Below, one piece after another: positions 1 to 7,333 of a DNA stretch of 64,000 nucleotides (position 1 is its first letter; every line of letters begins with the position of its first letter). The DNA comes from Flagellimonas yonaguniensis (GTDB taxonomy: Bacteria > Bacteroidota > Bacteroidia > Flavobacteriales > Flavobacteriaceae): the NCBI RefSeq assembly GCF_029193885.1, contig NZ_JARFVB010000005.1, forward strand, positions 186,001 through 250,000, read 5' to 3'. A program made the translations under genes and the position numbers. The notes under the pieces were generated by a model. The model had not been told where the DNA came from. It did not search any database and saw nothing but the letters and a program-made list of their open reading frames with translations.

Positions 1-962
1 GTGCGAACCATTCTTTCGAATTCGTCTTGCTGTCCGATGCACATTTTAATCCCTATGGGCTTTCCACCGGAAAGTTTCCGTAATTCATGTATAAAGGCAA
101 CCATTTCCGAATCAGTACCGAATGCGGCGTGATGTGGTGGCGATAAAATTTCGGTTCCTTTTTCTACGTCCCTGTACTTTGCAATTTCCTCGGTATTTTT
201 TTTGGCAGGAAGAATGGCACCAAAACCGGGTTTTGCACCCTGTGAGACTTTTATCTCAATCATTTTGACCGCCTCATTGGATGCGATTTCCGCAAATTTT
301 TTACGGTCGAAATTCCCATCTTCTGTCCTACATCCAAAATATCCAGTGCCAAACTGAAAAATAACATCGGCTCCATATTCCTGATGGTAGGGGGTAAATC
401 CACCTTCGCCAGTATTTTGGGCAAATCCTGCAATTTTTGCACCGCCGTTAAAAGCAAGGGTCGCATTTTTGCTTATGGAACCATAGCTCATTCCAGCCAG
501 ATTGAGGATGCTTGCCGAATAGGGTTTTGAACACTTTGAACTTCCTATGGTAACCCTGAAATCATCTTTGATTTCCTTTGCAGGATACGTGGAATGGGTA
601 AACCATTCGCGACCAACTTCGTCATACGGAATCTGCGTTCCAAAAGGTTGGTTTTTGACTACGTCTTCGGCACGTTTATAAACAATTTCTTTCTGTATCC
701 AATTGAAAGGTTTTCCCTCTGTTCTATTCAATAAAACCGTTTCTTGAACGACGTGACGTTGTTTTTCCAGTAGATTGGTAATTCTTCCCAGCAAAGGATA
801 GGTGCGTCTTATATTATTGGATTTTTGAAAATAGTCCTTAGTGCCGAGAAGCATAAAAGGTGCGATTAACAGCGCAAGCCACCATAAATGAGGCTTCCAC
901 ATTATAAGCCCTGCAAGTACCACTAGCAGCGTTATCGACGATATTAAAAATATTCTTCTCAT
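1..962 (-). CDS. FMN-binding glutamate synthase-family protein (C-terminus off window)
   Basis: About 320 codons are visible from an ATG at 962; the rest runs off the left edge. The N-terminus has two hydrophobic segments (about residues 4-22 and 26-40), then a glutamate-synthase central/FMN-domain-like region: NLAGMSYGSIS (154-164), NTGEGG (183-188) and SQGAKPGFG (240-248) match the FMN-barrel part of GltB-type enzymes. Stand-alone membrane-anchored GltB-like proteins of this kind are common in Bacteroidota; their substrate is not established and true glutamate synthesis should not be assumed. It lies 10 bp after the DUF2231-like gene on the same strand, so it is probably the distal gene of the metal operon or simply co-oriented. 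Confidence 0.85.
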   Translation of the reverse strand, partial: MRRIFLISSITLLVVLAGLIMWKPHLWWLALLIAPFMLLGTKDYFQKSNNIRRTYPLLGRITNLLEKQRHVVQETVLLNRTEGKPFNWIQKEIVYKRAEDVVKNQPFGTQIPYDEVGREWFTHSTYPAKEIKDDFRVTIGSSKCSKPYSASILNLAGMSYGSISKNATLAFNGGAKIAGFAQNTGEGGFTPYHQEYGADVIFQFGTGYFGCRTEDGNFDRKKFAEIASNEAVKMIEIKVSQGAKPGFGAILPAKKNTEEIAKYRDVEKGTEILSPPHHAAFGTDSEMVAFIHELRKLSGGKPIGIKMCIGQQDEFERMVR

Positions 963-972
963 GCTTTATTTT

Positions 973-1647
973 TTAATGCGAATGGCTTTCTTCCTCTGAC
1001 GTTTCAGTTTCCAAATACTGGCCCTGTGGGCCAACGCCCTGAATATAAACGAGCTGAGCGCCATAATGTCCTGCTTGTGAAACGGAGAACGCCGAAAAGG
1101 CCATAACAAGGAGAACGGCTATTTCAAAACCTCGATTCAGTTTTATCCAAAAAAGGCTGATAACCTTCAATACTGCGGCCAGAGCGCTCGACCAAATGGT
1201 CCAATCTGCATATTTATCATGGTTATCCAATACTTTTTGGGCTATATCCGTAAGGCCATGGGTATGCGGGTGTACAAAAGTTCCCGCTACGTAGGCCCCA
1301 ATAAAACCAGTACCAATAAGAAACAGGATAACCCAATCTAAGTTCCTTTTAAGGACGAACAGCTGAATACCTTGAAGCAATGCCGCAAACAACAGGAGTA
1401 CGATAGGAAAATGCACCACCAACGGATGTAAATTGTCGAATTCATCCAAACCCACCTCCTCTTTGTTTATGGACTTTTCGGCGTGGGTTTCGGTATGTTG
1501 TTGTGGTTTTTCGGACAATTCAACAGCATTAAAGGTTCCTGAGCTATTCGTCAGATATCCCGAATTGTTCTCAATGGACTCAGGGGCACTTGCATGAAGC
1601 GACATTAGGCTTAAAAGCAGTACTAAAAATGAAACTGTTTTTTTCAT
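973..1647 (-). CDS. DUF2231-like membrane protein with signal peptide
   Basis: 224 residues. A signal peptide (1-20) is followed by a His-containing linker and about four hydrophobic helices. LHPLVVHFPIVLL (73-85) and a late QAGHYGAQLVY (191-201) are the hallmark segments of DUF2231 membrane proteins, often found beside cytochromes or metal genes. HPHTHG (126-131) and a C-terminal HSH add possible metal or haem ligands. Function is unknown; a role in inner-membrane electron transfer or metal handling is only inferred from its place at the end of a copper-type operon. ATG start at 1647, 12 bp after the small upstream gene. Confidence 0.75.
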   Translation of the reverse strand: MKKTVSFLVLLLSLMSLHASAPESIENNSGYLTNSSGTFNAVELSEKPQQHTETHAEKSINKEEVGLDEFDNLHPLVVHFPIVLLLFAALLQGIQLFVLKRNLDWVILFLIGTGFIGAYVAGTFVHPHTHGLTDIAQKVLDNHDKYADWTIWSSALAAVLKVISLFWIKLNRGFEIAVLLVMAFSAFSVSQAGHYGAQLVYIQGVGPQGQYLETETSEEESHSH

Positions 1648-1659
1648 AATCGATCGTTT

Positions 1660-1950
1660 TTATGATGAACTATTCATAATCTGTAAAATAAGCGCACCTA
1701 TAACAATAGTGCCTATAATGATGTAAATGGTATAGTTGAACCACTTTTCCCAACCTTGTTTCCCTGACTTTTCCGGGCCATTTTTACAACAATCTTTCAT
1801 TTCAATCCTAATTCTGTTTATTGTGCCTGTCAAGGGAAGGGCGTTAAACACTAAATCAACCAAATTTCCCTTCCCATAACAGGACTTTTTCTTCATTAAA
1901 AAAATCAGGGCGGTCAGGAAATACACTAAATAACTAACCAATAAAAACAC
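1660..1950 (-). CDS. Small unknown membrane protein, GTG start
   Basis: 96 residues, not recognised. An N-terminal helix (about 2-19) is followed by a Lys/Cys-rich turn, a soluble middle with a DCC motif, and a C-terminal helix (about 72-91), so a two-TM topology is likely. The best start is a GTG at 1950; the only nearby ATG upstream is out of frame. The gap to the upstream gene is 19 bp, consistent with one transcript. The cysteines (near 24 and 53-54) might bind metal, but nothing else supports that. Confidence 0.55.
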   Translation of the reverse strand: MFLLVSYLVYFLTALIFLMKKKSCYGKGNLVDLVFNALPLTGTINRIRIEMKDCCKNGPEKSGKQGWEKWFNYTIYIIIGTIVIGALILQIMNSSS

Positions 1951-1969
1951 ATTCCCGACCGACCCAGAT

Positions 1970-2509
1970 TTACTTTTCCAAATTCACTTCGTTTATAAAG
2001 TTTTTTCCAATCACAAAAATTAAATAGGGCAACACGGCAAATTGTAATAGTGGCGACAGTCCCACATTAACCCATGGTACAATAGGCATTGCCTCTGCAT
2101 AAGCCCAATCGCCACGTGAGGTATGCCAAATTTCTCCCAAAATTGCACCAGCACTTCCGATAAAAATCAACGGGAATATTTTATTGATACCCATTGACCT
2201 TGTCCAAAAGACATTTTTATATACCAAACCAAATCCGAAAAGCAGGATAAGCACCATCAACATATCAGCTACAGATGCGAGGGCACAAAACGATATATGT
2301 TGCCAATCGTATTCAAAACCTTCATAGAGCGGACCTTGCGCCAGCTCCCAGATAAAATTGAACGAAAACGCTATTACTGCAATACCGATGATATAGTTGT
2401 TATAATTTTTTTTGTCCCGTACCTGTTTGGCAAAATAGAGATATAGCAGAACGACCGAGGTCAGCACAATGGTTGGTACTACAAAAATGTCAAGGCTTAA
2501 TGCTTCCAT
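1970..2509 (-). CDS. Polytopic membrane protein of unknown function
   Basis: 179 residues with about five hydrophobic helices and no signal peptide. Conserved-looking loops include NFIWELAQGPLYEG, an HISFC turn at the start of the third helix, and WVNVGLSPLLQFAVLPY near the C-terminus. I do not recognise a named family with confidence; such proteins recur in heavy-metal neighbourhoods of flavobacteria. A 150 bp spacer separates it from the upstream DUF3347 gene, with no clear promoter element that I can find, so it could be a separate unit or the tail of the operon. Confidence 0.65.
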   Translation of the reverse strand: MEALSLDIFVVPTIVLTSVVLLYLYFAKQVRDKKNYNNYIIGIAVIAFSFNFIWELAQGPLYEGFEYDWQHISFCALASVADMLMVLILLFGFGLVYKNVFWTRSMGINKIFPLIFIGSAGAILGEIWHTSRGDWAYAEAMPIVPWVNVGLSPLLQFAVLPYLIFVIGKNFINEVNLEK

Positions 2510-2659
2510 TTAGGTTTTGCTTACGTTAAATCTTTTTTTGCATTTTATTTTTTTAATACTCATAAAGCTGTACTCAGCAACATTCAACTATTAATACCTG
2601 AAAAGGGTAAGCATTTTAAACACTAACCATTAACTATATTCAACCTCCCCAATCAGGTT

Positions 2660-3181
2660 TTACTTCTCTATTACGGCCGTCACTTTTCCGCAGCTGAGCA
2701 TTTTTGCCCCATAATACGGGTTGCGGATGTCTTTAATGGCGGATAACCAATACGCACCCCCGTTCAAGGCCATAGGGCAGAAATCCTTATAGATTTTCCC
2801 CGATGTAACAGTTCCTTTCAACAAGGTTTCTATTTCATTGCTCAAATCGGAAAAAGCCTTTCGCTGTCTCTCTAAATTGTCGGTAGCAGCGATTTTTTGC
2901 GAGGCCGATAATGCCGCATCGGAACCCTCGACTTTTTCAAGTGCTTCGTTCAACATTACCGCTCCCTTTTGGGCATCGCCCGAATTGGAACCGACCAAGT
3001 CATTTTTAATGTGCTCGTAATGTTCGTAGGCATTGGCGATGTTCTTGTCGTTAAATTCCAACTCGACCACTTTCATCTCCATCTTGCTATGGTCATGGTT
3101 CAGTTCTATTTTGTGCTGTGCGTAGCCCATTGTAGTCCCCAACATGAGCAGGGTTACTACACCATGTTTTAAATTCTTCAT
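2660..3181 (-). CDS. DUF3347 periplasmic protein
   Basis: 173 residues: a cleavable signal peptide (1-22, ending near YAQH), an HDHSKMEM metal-ligand stretch, then the DUF3347 helical domain with CPMALNGGAYWL and NPYYGAKMLSCG. DUF3347 in Bacteroidota often forms the C-terminal domain of CusB-like adaptors; here it is free-standing. The Cys/Met/His residues suggest copper or silver binding in the periplasm. A second copy (3654-4283) sits two genes upstream in the same operon. ATG start at 3181. Confidence 0.85.
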   Translation of the reverse strand: MKNLKHGVVTLLMLGTTMGYAQHKIELNHDHSKMEMKVVELEFNDKNIANAYEHYEHIKNDLVGSNSGDAQKGAVMLNEALEKVEGSDAALSASQKIAATDNLERQRKAFSDLSNEIETLLKGTVTSGKIYKDFCPMALNGGAYWLSAIKDIRNPYYGAKMLSCGKVTAVIEK

Positions 3182-3197
3182 TTGTTGAATTTTTAGT

Positions 3198-3653
3198 TTA
3201 TAAACTGTCCTTTAATTTTGAAACCCAATCGAGAACGGTTTTCCTCTTGTCCTCCGAAAGTTTTGCTTCCCTATGAATTAGTGTATAAGACCAAAGGGGC
3301 ATTTCTCCATTTTCTATCTGACTTATGATCGATTTTAACTTGCTATTCTTTCTTCTGTTTGAATAATCGGCCCATTCGTTAAAATTCAATTCTTCCTTGC
3401 CATGGGTAACATGATCCTCCAAAAACCAGGCAACGGGTTGCACTTTGTTGTACCAAGGATAATCCGTGTTGTTGCTATGGCAATCGTAGCAAGAGGTCTT
3501 GATGATGTTCTCCACTTGTTTCGGCACATCGTTTACCAGCATAAAATCAGTTTTTGGTATTGTGTCGCTTTGGTTTCGGGAAGTGGAAAAAAACTGTATC
3601 CCCACAAACCCGACCAAAAGCACAAGCACTATGATTTTTACACTTTTCTTCAC
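3198..3653 (-). CDS. Haem-binding domain protein (single CxxCH)
   Basis: 151 residues. An uncleaved or cleaved N-terminal hydrophobic segment (5-22) is followed by CYDCH (55-59), a c-type haem site, then DYPWYNKVQPVAWFLEDH, typical of the haem-binding (Haem_bd) family found in Bacteroidota. The start is GTG at 3653, directly after the TAA of the preceding DUF3347 gene, implying coupled translation. It is likely a membrane-anchored periplasmic monohaem protein. Its position between two DUF3347 genes ties it to the metal operon; its electron partner is unknown. Confidence 0.85.
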   Translation of the reverse strand: MKKSVKIIVLVLLVGFVGIQFFSTSRNQSDTIPKTDFMLVNDVPKQVENIIKTSCYDCHSNNTDYPWYNKVQPVAWFLEDHVTHGKEELNFNEWADYSNRRKNSKLKSIISQIENGEMPLWSYTLIHREAKLSEDKRKTVLDWVSKLKDSL

Positions 3654-4283
3654 TTAGTTGATTTCCTTTTGTACACTACCGCAGCTCATCATTTTTGCGC
3701 CGTAATACGGATTTTTTATTTCCTTGGTAGCACTCAACCATTGCGCTCCTTTGTTGTTATTGTACATGGGGCAATAGGCCTGATAAAGTGTTCGATCTGA
3801 ACCTGTGATCGCCAAAAGGTCAATGACATCTTTGCTCAAGACATCAAAATGTTCACGCTGGTGCCCGATGTCACTTTTCGCGATATGTTCTGCATGTTCG
3901 GTGGCATCTTCAATAATGTCTTTCAACTCATCTTGCTGTTCATCACTGAATTTGCTCGTATCGAGGTTCTTTAGGCTGCCTTCAAGCTTTTCCCCTGCCT
4001 TTGCGGCCCCATCTTTGTCATCGGACACAAGAGCATTCTTTAGCGTCAGATAGTCAGCGATGACTTCAGATGACATCATTGCCATTTCGCCATGATTCAT
4101 GTTGTCATGGTCCATTTGCGAATGGTCTTCCATAGCGCCATCCATATGGCCGCTGTCCTCCATTTGTTCTGTTTGGTGACCTTCTTGGTTTTCCTGCACT
4201 TTTTTCTTGTCTTTGCAAGATGTGGCCAATAGGGTTATGATTGCCATGGCCAAAATTCCAGTTGTTACATTTGATTTTCTCAT
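3654..4283 (-). CDS. DUF3347 lipoprotein with His/Met/Asp-rich linker
   Basis: 209 residues. The lipobox LLATSC puts the lipidated Cys at residue 23. A linker rich in His, Met and Asp (about 45-70, with repeats like HSQMDHDNMNHG) precedes a DUF3347 domain with the conserved CPMYNNNKGAQWL and NPYYGAKMMSCG segments. The linker resembles copper-scavenging tails and the N-terminus of the P-type ATPase at 58184. Probable periplasmic, membrane-anchored Cu/Ag buffer or chaperone. ATG at 4283, 21 bp after the DUF302 gene. Confidence 0.85.
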   Translation of the reverse strand: MRKSNVTTGILAMAIITLLATSCKDKKKVQENQEGHQTEQMEDSGHMDGAMEDHSQMDHDNMNHGEMAMMSSEVIADYLTLKNALVSDDKDGAAKAGEKLEGSLKNLDTSKFSDEQQDELKDIIEDATEHAEHIAKSDIGHQREHFDVLSKDVIDLLAITGSDRTLYQAYCPMYNNNKGAQWLSATKEIKNPYYGAKMMSCGSVQKEIN

Positions 4284-4304
4284 GATTGTTGAATTTGATG
4301 TTAA

Positions 4305-4778
4305 TTATAGTTTTACATTTTGCTGTTCAATAGTGTCGAGCAATTTTTTCAAGATGTTCTTTGTGTTTTTGGCCACCTCTATTATTTCTTTTTTCTTTGC
4401 GGAAGACCAAGTCGAATCTGTATCTTCTATCGACACTTCGATAATCGTATTATTTTCCACTTCCTTAATGGTTACATTGCACGGAAAAAGAACGCTCATT
4501 TGAATATCATTTGAAATCAGTTTTAATGCAGTTTCTTTTTCACATACCATTAGAATGAGGTGCCGAGGCATCTTTTCCATATCTGAACTGAGATACTCGC
4601 GCACGTCAAATTCACCAACAAGGTCAAGACCTAACTTTTTAATGCCATTTTTTACGTTTTGTACGATTTCCTCAAATGTCAAACTACCGTACCTCCGCGT
4701 AATGCAATAGGGGGTACTCTGACTTTCTGAATAATTTTGTTGCGAGACCCATTCGCTTTTACCCTTATTATTTTCCAT
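4305..4778 (-). CDS. DUF302 domain protein
   Basis: 157 residues, no signal peptide. The DUF302 fold is indicated by the segment around YGSLTFEEIVQNVKNGI, a mid-domain DVREYL, and FPCNVTIKEV, which matches the LPCNV-type signature of DUF302. Function is unknown across the family; the conserved Cys suggests a ligand or redox role, and DUF302 genes cluster with copper and sulfur genes. It is followed after 11 bp... the next upstream gene is a second, shorter DUF302 copy, so this is a tandem pair that has diverged strongly. Confidence 0.8.
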   Translation of the reverse strand: MENNKGKSEWVSQQNYSESQSTPYCITRRYGSLTFEEIVQNVKNGIKKLGLDLVGEFDVREYLSSDMEKMPRHLILMVCEKETALKLISNDIQMSVLFPCNVTIKEVENNTIIEVSIEDTDSTWSSAKKKEIIEVAKNTKNILKKLLDTIEQQNVKL

Positions 4779-4789
4779 ATTTCTCCCTT

Positions 4790-5179
4790 CTAAAGTTTCT
4801 CGATCACATTTTCCAATTTGGCGGTAATATCACTTGCGATTTCAGCCAATATTTCATTGTCGACTGCTTGCATTGAAGCCATTGGATTTACCGCCGCCAC
4901 CTCTACATTCCCTTTCGATACGTCCTGCACGATTACATTGCAAGGCAACATGGTACCTATCTTATCTTCGGCTTCTAGTGCCTTATGGGCATAGGGCGGA
5001 TTGCAGGCACCGAGGATCTTGTACTTTTTAAAATCAACATCCAGTTTCTTTTTCAGGGTTTCCTTGACATCGATTTCGGTCAAGATGCCAAAACCCTCTT
5101 TTTTCAGTTCTTCCGTTACCCTCTCGATTACCTTATCAAAGTCTTCGTTAAGGGTCTTGTTGAAATAATATTCCATCAT
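4790..5179 (-). CDS. DUF302 domain protein
   Basis: 129 residues, close to a canonical single DUF302 domain. Signature segments are GFGILTEIDVKETL, GACNPPYAHKAL and MLPCNVIVQ; both cysteines typical of the family are present. Likely cytoplasmic or periplasmic without its own signal peptide. Two adjacent ATG codons (5179 and 5176) make the exact start ambiguous by one codon. It starts 1 bp after the stop of the SHOCT gene and precedes the other DUF302 gene by 11 bp, so all three are almost certainly cotranscribed. Confidence 0.85.
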   Translation of the reverse strand: MMEYYFNKTLNEDFDKVIERVTEELKKEGFGILTEIDVKETLKKKLDVDFKKYKILGACNPPYAHKALEAEDKIGTMLPCNVIVQDVSKGNVEVAAVNPMASMQAVDNEILAEIASDITAKLENVIEKL

Positions 5180-5180
5180 T

Positions 5181-5372
5181 TTATTTTTTAGAGTTAATAG
5201 TTCGTTTTTGTTCTTCGTATTCTTTTTTGGATAGTTCGCCTTTGGCGAATCGATTGTCTAGAATTTCCATAGGATTTTCCTTAGTCCTGGAACCTCTACT
5301 ATTTCGTCCGTTATACATAAAAAAGGCCAACACCAAAATGACCGGTATCAATACCCACCACCACATCATCAT
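5181..5372 (-). CDS. Small SHOCT-domain membrane protein
   Basis: 63 residues: one TM helix (about 4-19, Trp-rich) and a C-terminal SHOCT motif (ILDNRFAKGELSKKEYEEQK), the short amphipathic helix pair found at the ends of many small membrane proteins. Three consecutive ATG codons at the start leave the exact initiation codon open. Two further SHOCT proteins lie at 33759 and 34017 in the second metal block. Role unknown; SHOCT is thought to mediate oligomerisation. Confidence 0.8.
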   Translation of the reverse strand: MMMWWWVLIPVILVLAFFMYNGRNSRGSRTKENPMEILDNRFAKGELSKKEYEEQKRTINSKK

Positions 5373-5429
5373 AATTGTAGAATTTCAATAGTTATTTTCT
5401 GTTTTCAATCCAACTCAGTATTCGTGGGC

Positions 5430-5987
5430 TTACGCTCCCTTATTTTTCATTTTTTCTTTCATCTTTTTCATCATCTCTGGATTTTTTTCCATCATTTTCT
5501 GCATCATTTCTTCCATCATATCAGGATTCTCATCCATCACATTTTTCATTCTTTCCTTCATCTGTTTTTTCATCATTTCGTTTTTGTGCATTTTTTCCAT
5601 CAACATCTTACGGCCCTTTTCACTCTCCATCATCTTATCGAGCATTTTGGACTGCATCTTTTCCTTCATTTCAGGATTCTTCTCCATCATCTTCTGCATA
5701 TGGGCCTGCATTTTTTCTTTCATTTCGGGATTTTTGTCCATCATCATTTTCATATCCCCAGATTCCATCTGTTCCATGTGGCCCTTCATCAGTATTTTTT
5801 TGGCCTCTTCGTTCTTTCTTGCCTCACTGATAAAATTGGTAAACTGAACTGGATTTGAGATGATCTCTTGATAGATGGCATTTCTATTTTCATCTACCTG
5901 CATGGTCTCGGAGGCATTGAAAGTTGATTTACAGCCTACCATCGTTGCTACTAATCCGATTGTCATTAAAATCATTTTTGTTTTCAT
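5430..5987 (-). CDS. Methionine-rich lipoprotein
   Basis: About 185 residues from the ATG at 5987. I prefer this start because it gives a lipoprotein signal ending in VATMVGC (Cys 19); an upstream in-frame TTG at 6011 would overlap the permease stop. After a short N-terminal domain (YQEIISNPVQFTNFI) the protein is dominated by Met/Lys/Glu repeats such as KNPEMKEKM and MMEKNPEM. Dense methionines are typical of Cu(I)/Ag(I)-binding periplasmic proteins. A counterpart with the same N-terminal domain and a Met-rich tail is at 32696. Confidence 0.8.
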   Translation of the reverse strand: MKTKMILMTIGLVATMVGCKSTFNASETMQVDENRNAIYQEIISNPVQFTNFISEARKNEEAKKILMKGHMEQMESGDMKMMMDKNPEMKEKMQAHMQKMMEKNPEMKEKMQSKMLDKMMESEKGRKMLMEKMHKNEMMKKQMKERMKNVMDENPDMMEEMMQKMMEKNPEMMKKMKEKMKNKGA

Positions 5988-6007
5988 CTTTTCATTTTTT
6001 AGGTTAA

Positions 6008-7330
6008 TCAATCATTTGTTTTTTCTACTTTTTCATCGTTGCCATTTCTTTTTAAAAACCATTTTTCCCCGGTAAAAACGAGTATTGTAAGCACGACCGC
6101 TACAACCACTACCAACAGATCACTGGATATTTTAATCCATAAAAAAGCTCCCAGAACAATAAGGTCAAGTATAATAGCGGCACCGATTATTGCAGCATTC
6201 GCCCGTATTTCTTTTCGTAGGTTTTTCAAAATACCCCAATGGATTCCAATATCCATGAGCAAATAGAGTATGGCCCCTAAAGATGCAATTCTTGTCAAAT
6301 CAAAAAGAACGGTCAATGCAATTGCCGAGACTACCGTGTAGACAAGCATATGCTTTTGTATGCCTCCTGGCATTCCAAAATGGTTATGGGGAATCAAATC
6401 CATGTCCGTCAACATAGCCGTCATTCTTGAAACGGCAAAAACACTGGCAATAACCCCTGAAATTGTGGCAACAATGGCAATACCTACCGTAAACCAAAGC
6501 CCGTACTTGCTAAAGGCAGGTTTGGAGGCCTCCGCCAAGGAATAGTCCTTGGCCCGTATGATTTCTTCTATGGAAAGGTTGGAGGAAACCGCAAAAGCGA
6601 CCAAAAGGTAGATAAGGGTACAAATGGCCAGTGAAATAATTATTGCCCTTCCAACATTTTTATTAGGTTTGATAATTTCCCCACCGCTATTGGTTATGGT
6701 CGTGAAGCCTTTGTAGGCCAAGATGGATAATGCCAAGGCCCCTAAATAGCTGGAGACTGGATACTCGGACAAACTGCTAGAGGGGACTACTTCTGAAAAA
6801 GAGAATCCCGCGGCCCACAGACCGCCTATCGCAAAAATGGAAATGCCTCCTATTTTCAGGATGGCCATCACTAACGATGATTTGCCGATAACGTTGTTTC
6901 CCGAAATATTGATCAAGAACGCCGTAATCAACAGTACGACCCCCAAAATAGGAACCCATACACTATTGTCGCCAACATCGAACAATTGCAAGGTGTACGA
7001 ACCGAAGGTACGTGCAACCAAACTCTCGTTGATAACCATGGAAAAAGCCATTAGCAAAGCCCCGGATGCCGTAAACGCCCCTTTACCATAAATCTTTTTC
7101 AGATAGGTGGCAATCCCTCCTGCAGATGGATAAGCATTCGATAATTTAATATAAGAGTAGGCACTAAAGCCCGAGATAATGGCCCCTACCAAAAACGCAA
7201 TAGGAAACCATTGACCCGATAGTTCTGCTACCTGACCCAACAGGGCAAAAATACCGGCACCGATCATTACCCCCGTACCCAGGGATACGGCACCGGTCAA
7301 ACTCAAGCTATTTTTTTTATATCCTTCCAT
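6008..7330 (-). CDS. APC-family amino acid/amine permease
   Basis: 440 residues with about 12 TM helices. The first helix has the APC signature GTGVMIGAGIFALLGQ, followed by LSNAYPSAGGIATYLKKIYG, typical of the APC superfamily; a helix-5 segment GGEIIKPNKNVGRAI is also characteristic. Substrate cannot be read from sequence; amino acids or polyamines are likely. It sits inside the metal operon, 3 bp after the multicopper oxidase gene, which is unusual. ATG start at 7330. Confidence 0.85.
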   Translation of the reverse strand: MEGYKKNSLSLTGAVSLGTGVMIGAGIFALLGQVAELSGQWFPIAFLVGAIISGFSAYSYIKLSNAYPSAGGIATYLKKIYGKGAFTASGALLMAFSMVINESLVARTFGSYTLQLFDVGDNSVWVPILGVVLLITAFLINISGNNVIGKSSLVMAILKIGGISIFAIGGLWAAGFSFSEVVPSSSLSEYPVSSYLGALALSILAYKGFTTITNSGGEIIKPNKNVGRAIIISLAICTLIYLLVAFAVSSNLSIEEIIRAKDYSLAEASKPAFSKYGLWFTVGIAIVATISGVIASVFAVSRMTAMLTDMDLIPHNHFGMPGGIQKHMLVYTVVSAIALTVLFDLTRIASLGAILYLLMDIGIHWGILKNLRKEIRANAAIIGAAIILDLIVLGAFLWIKISSDLLVVVVAVVLTILVFTGEKWFLKRNGNDEKVEKTND

Positions 7331-7333
7331 TAA

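Noticed and set aside
5424..5858. His/Phe-rich plus-strand reading frame
   Set aside because: Antisense of the Met-rich lipoprotein at 5430-5987; composition is explained by that gene.
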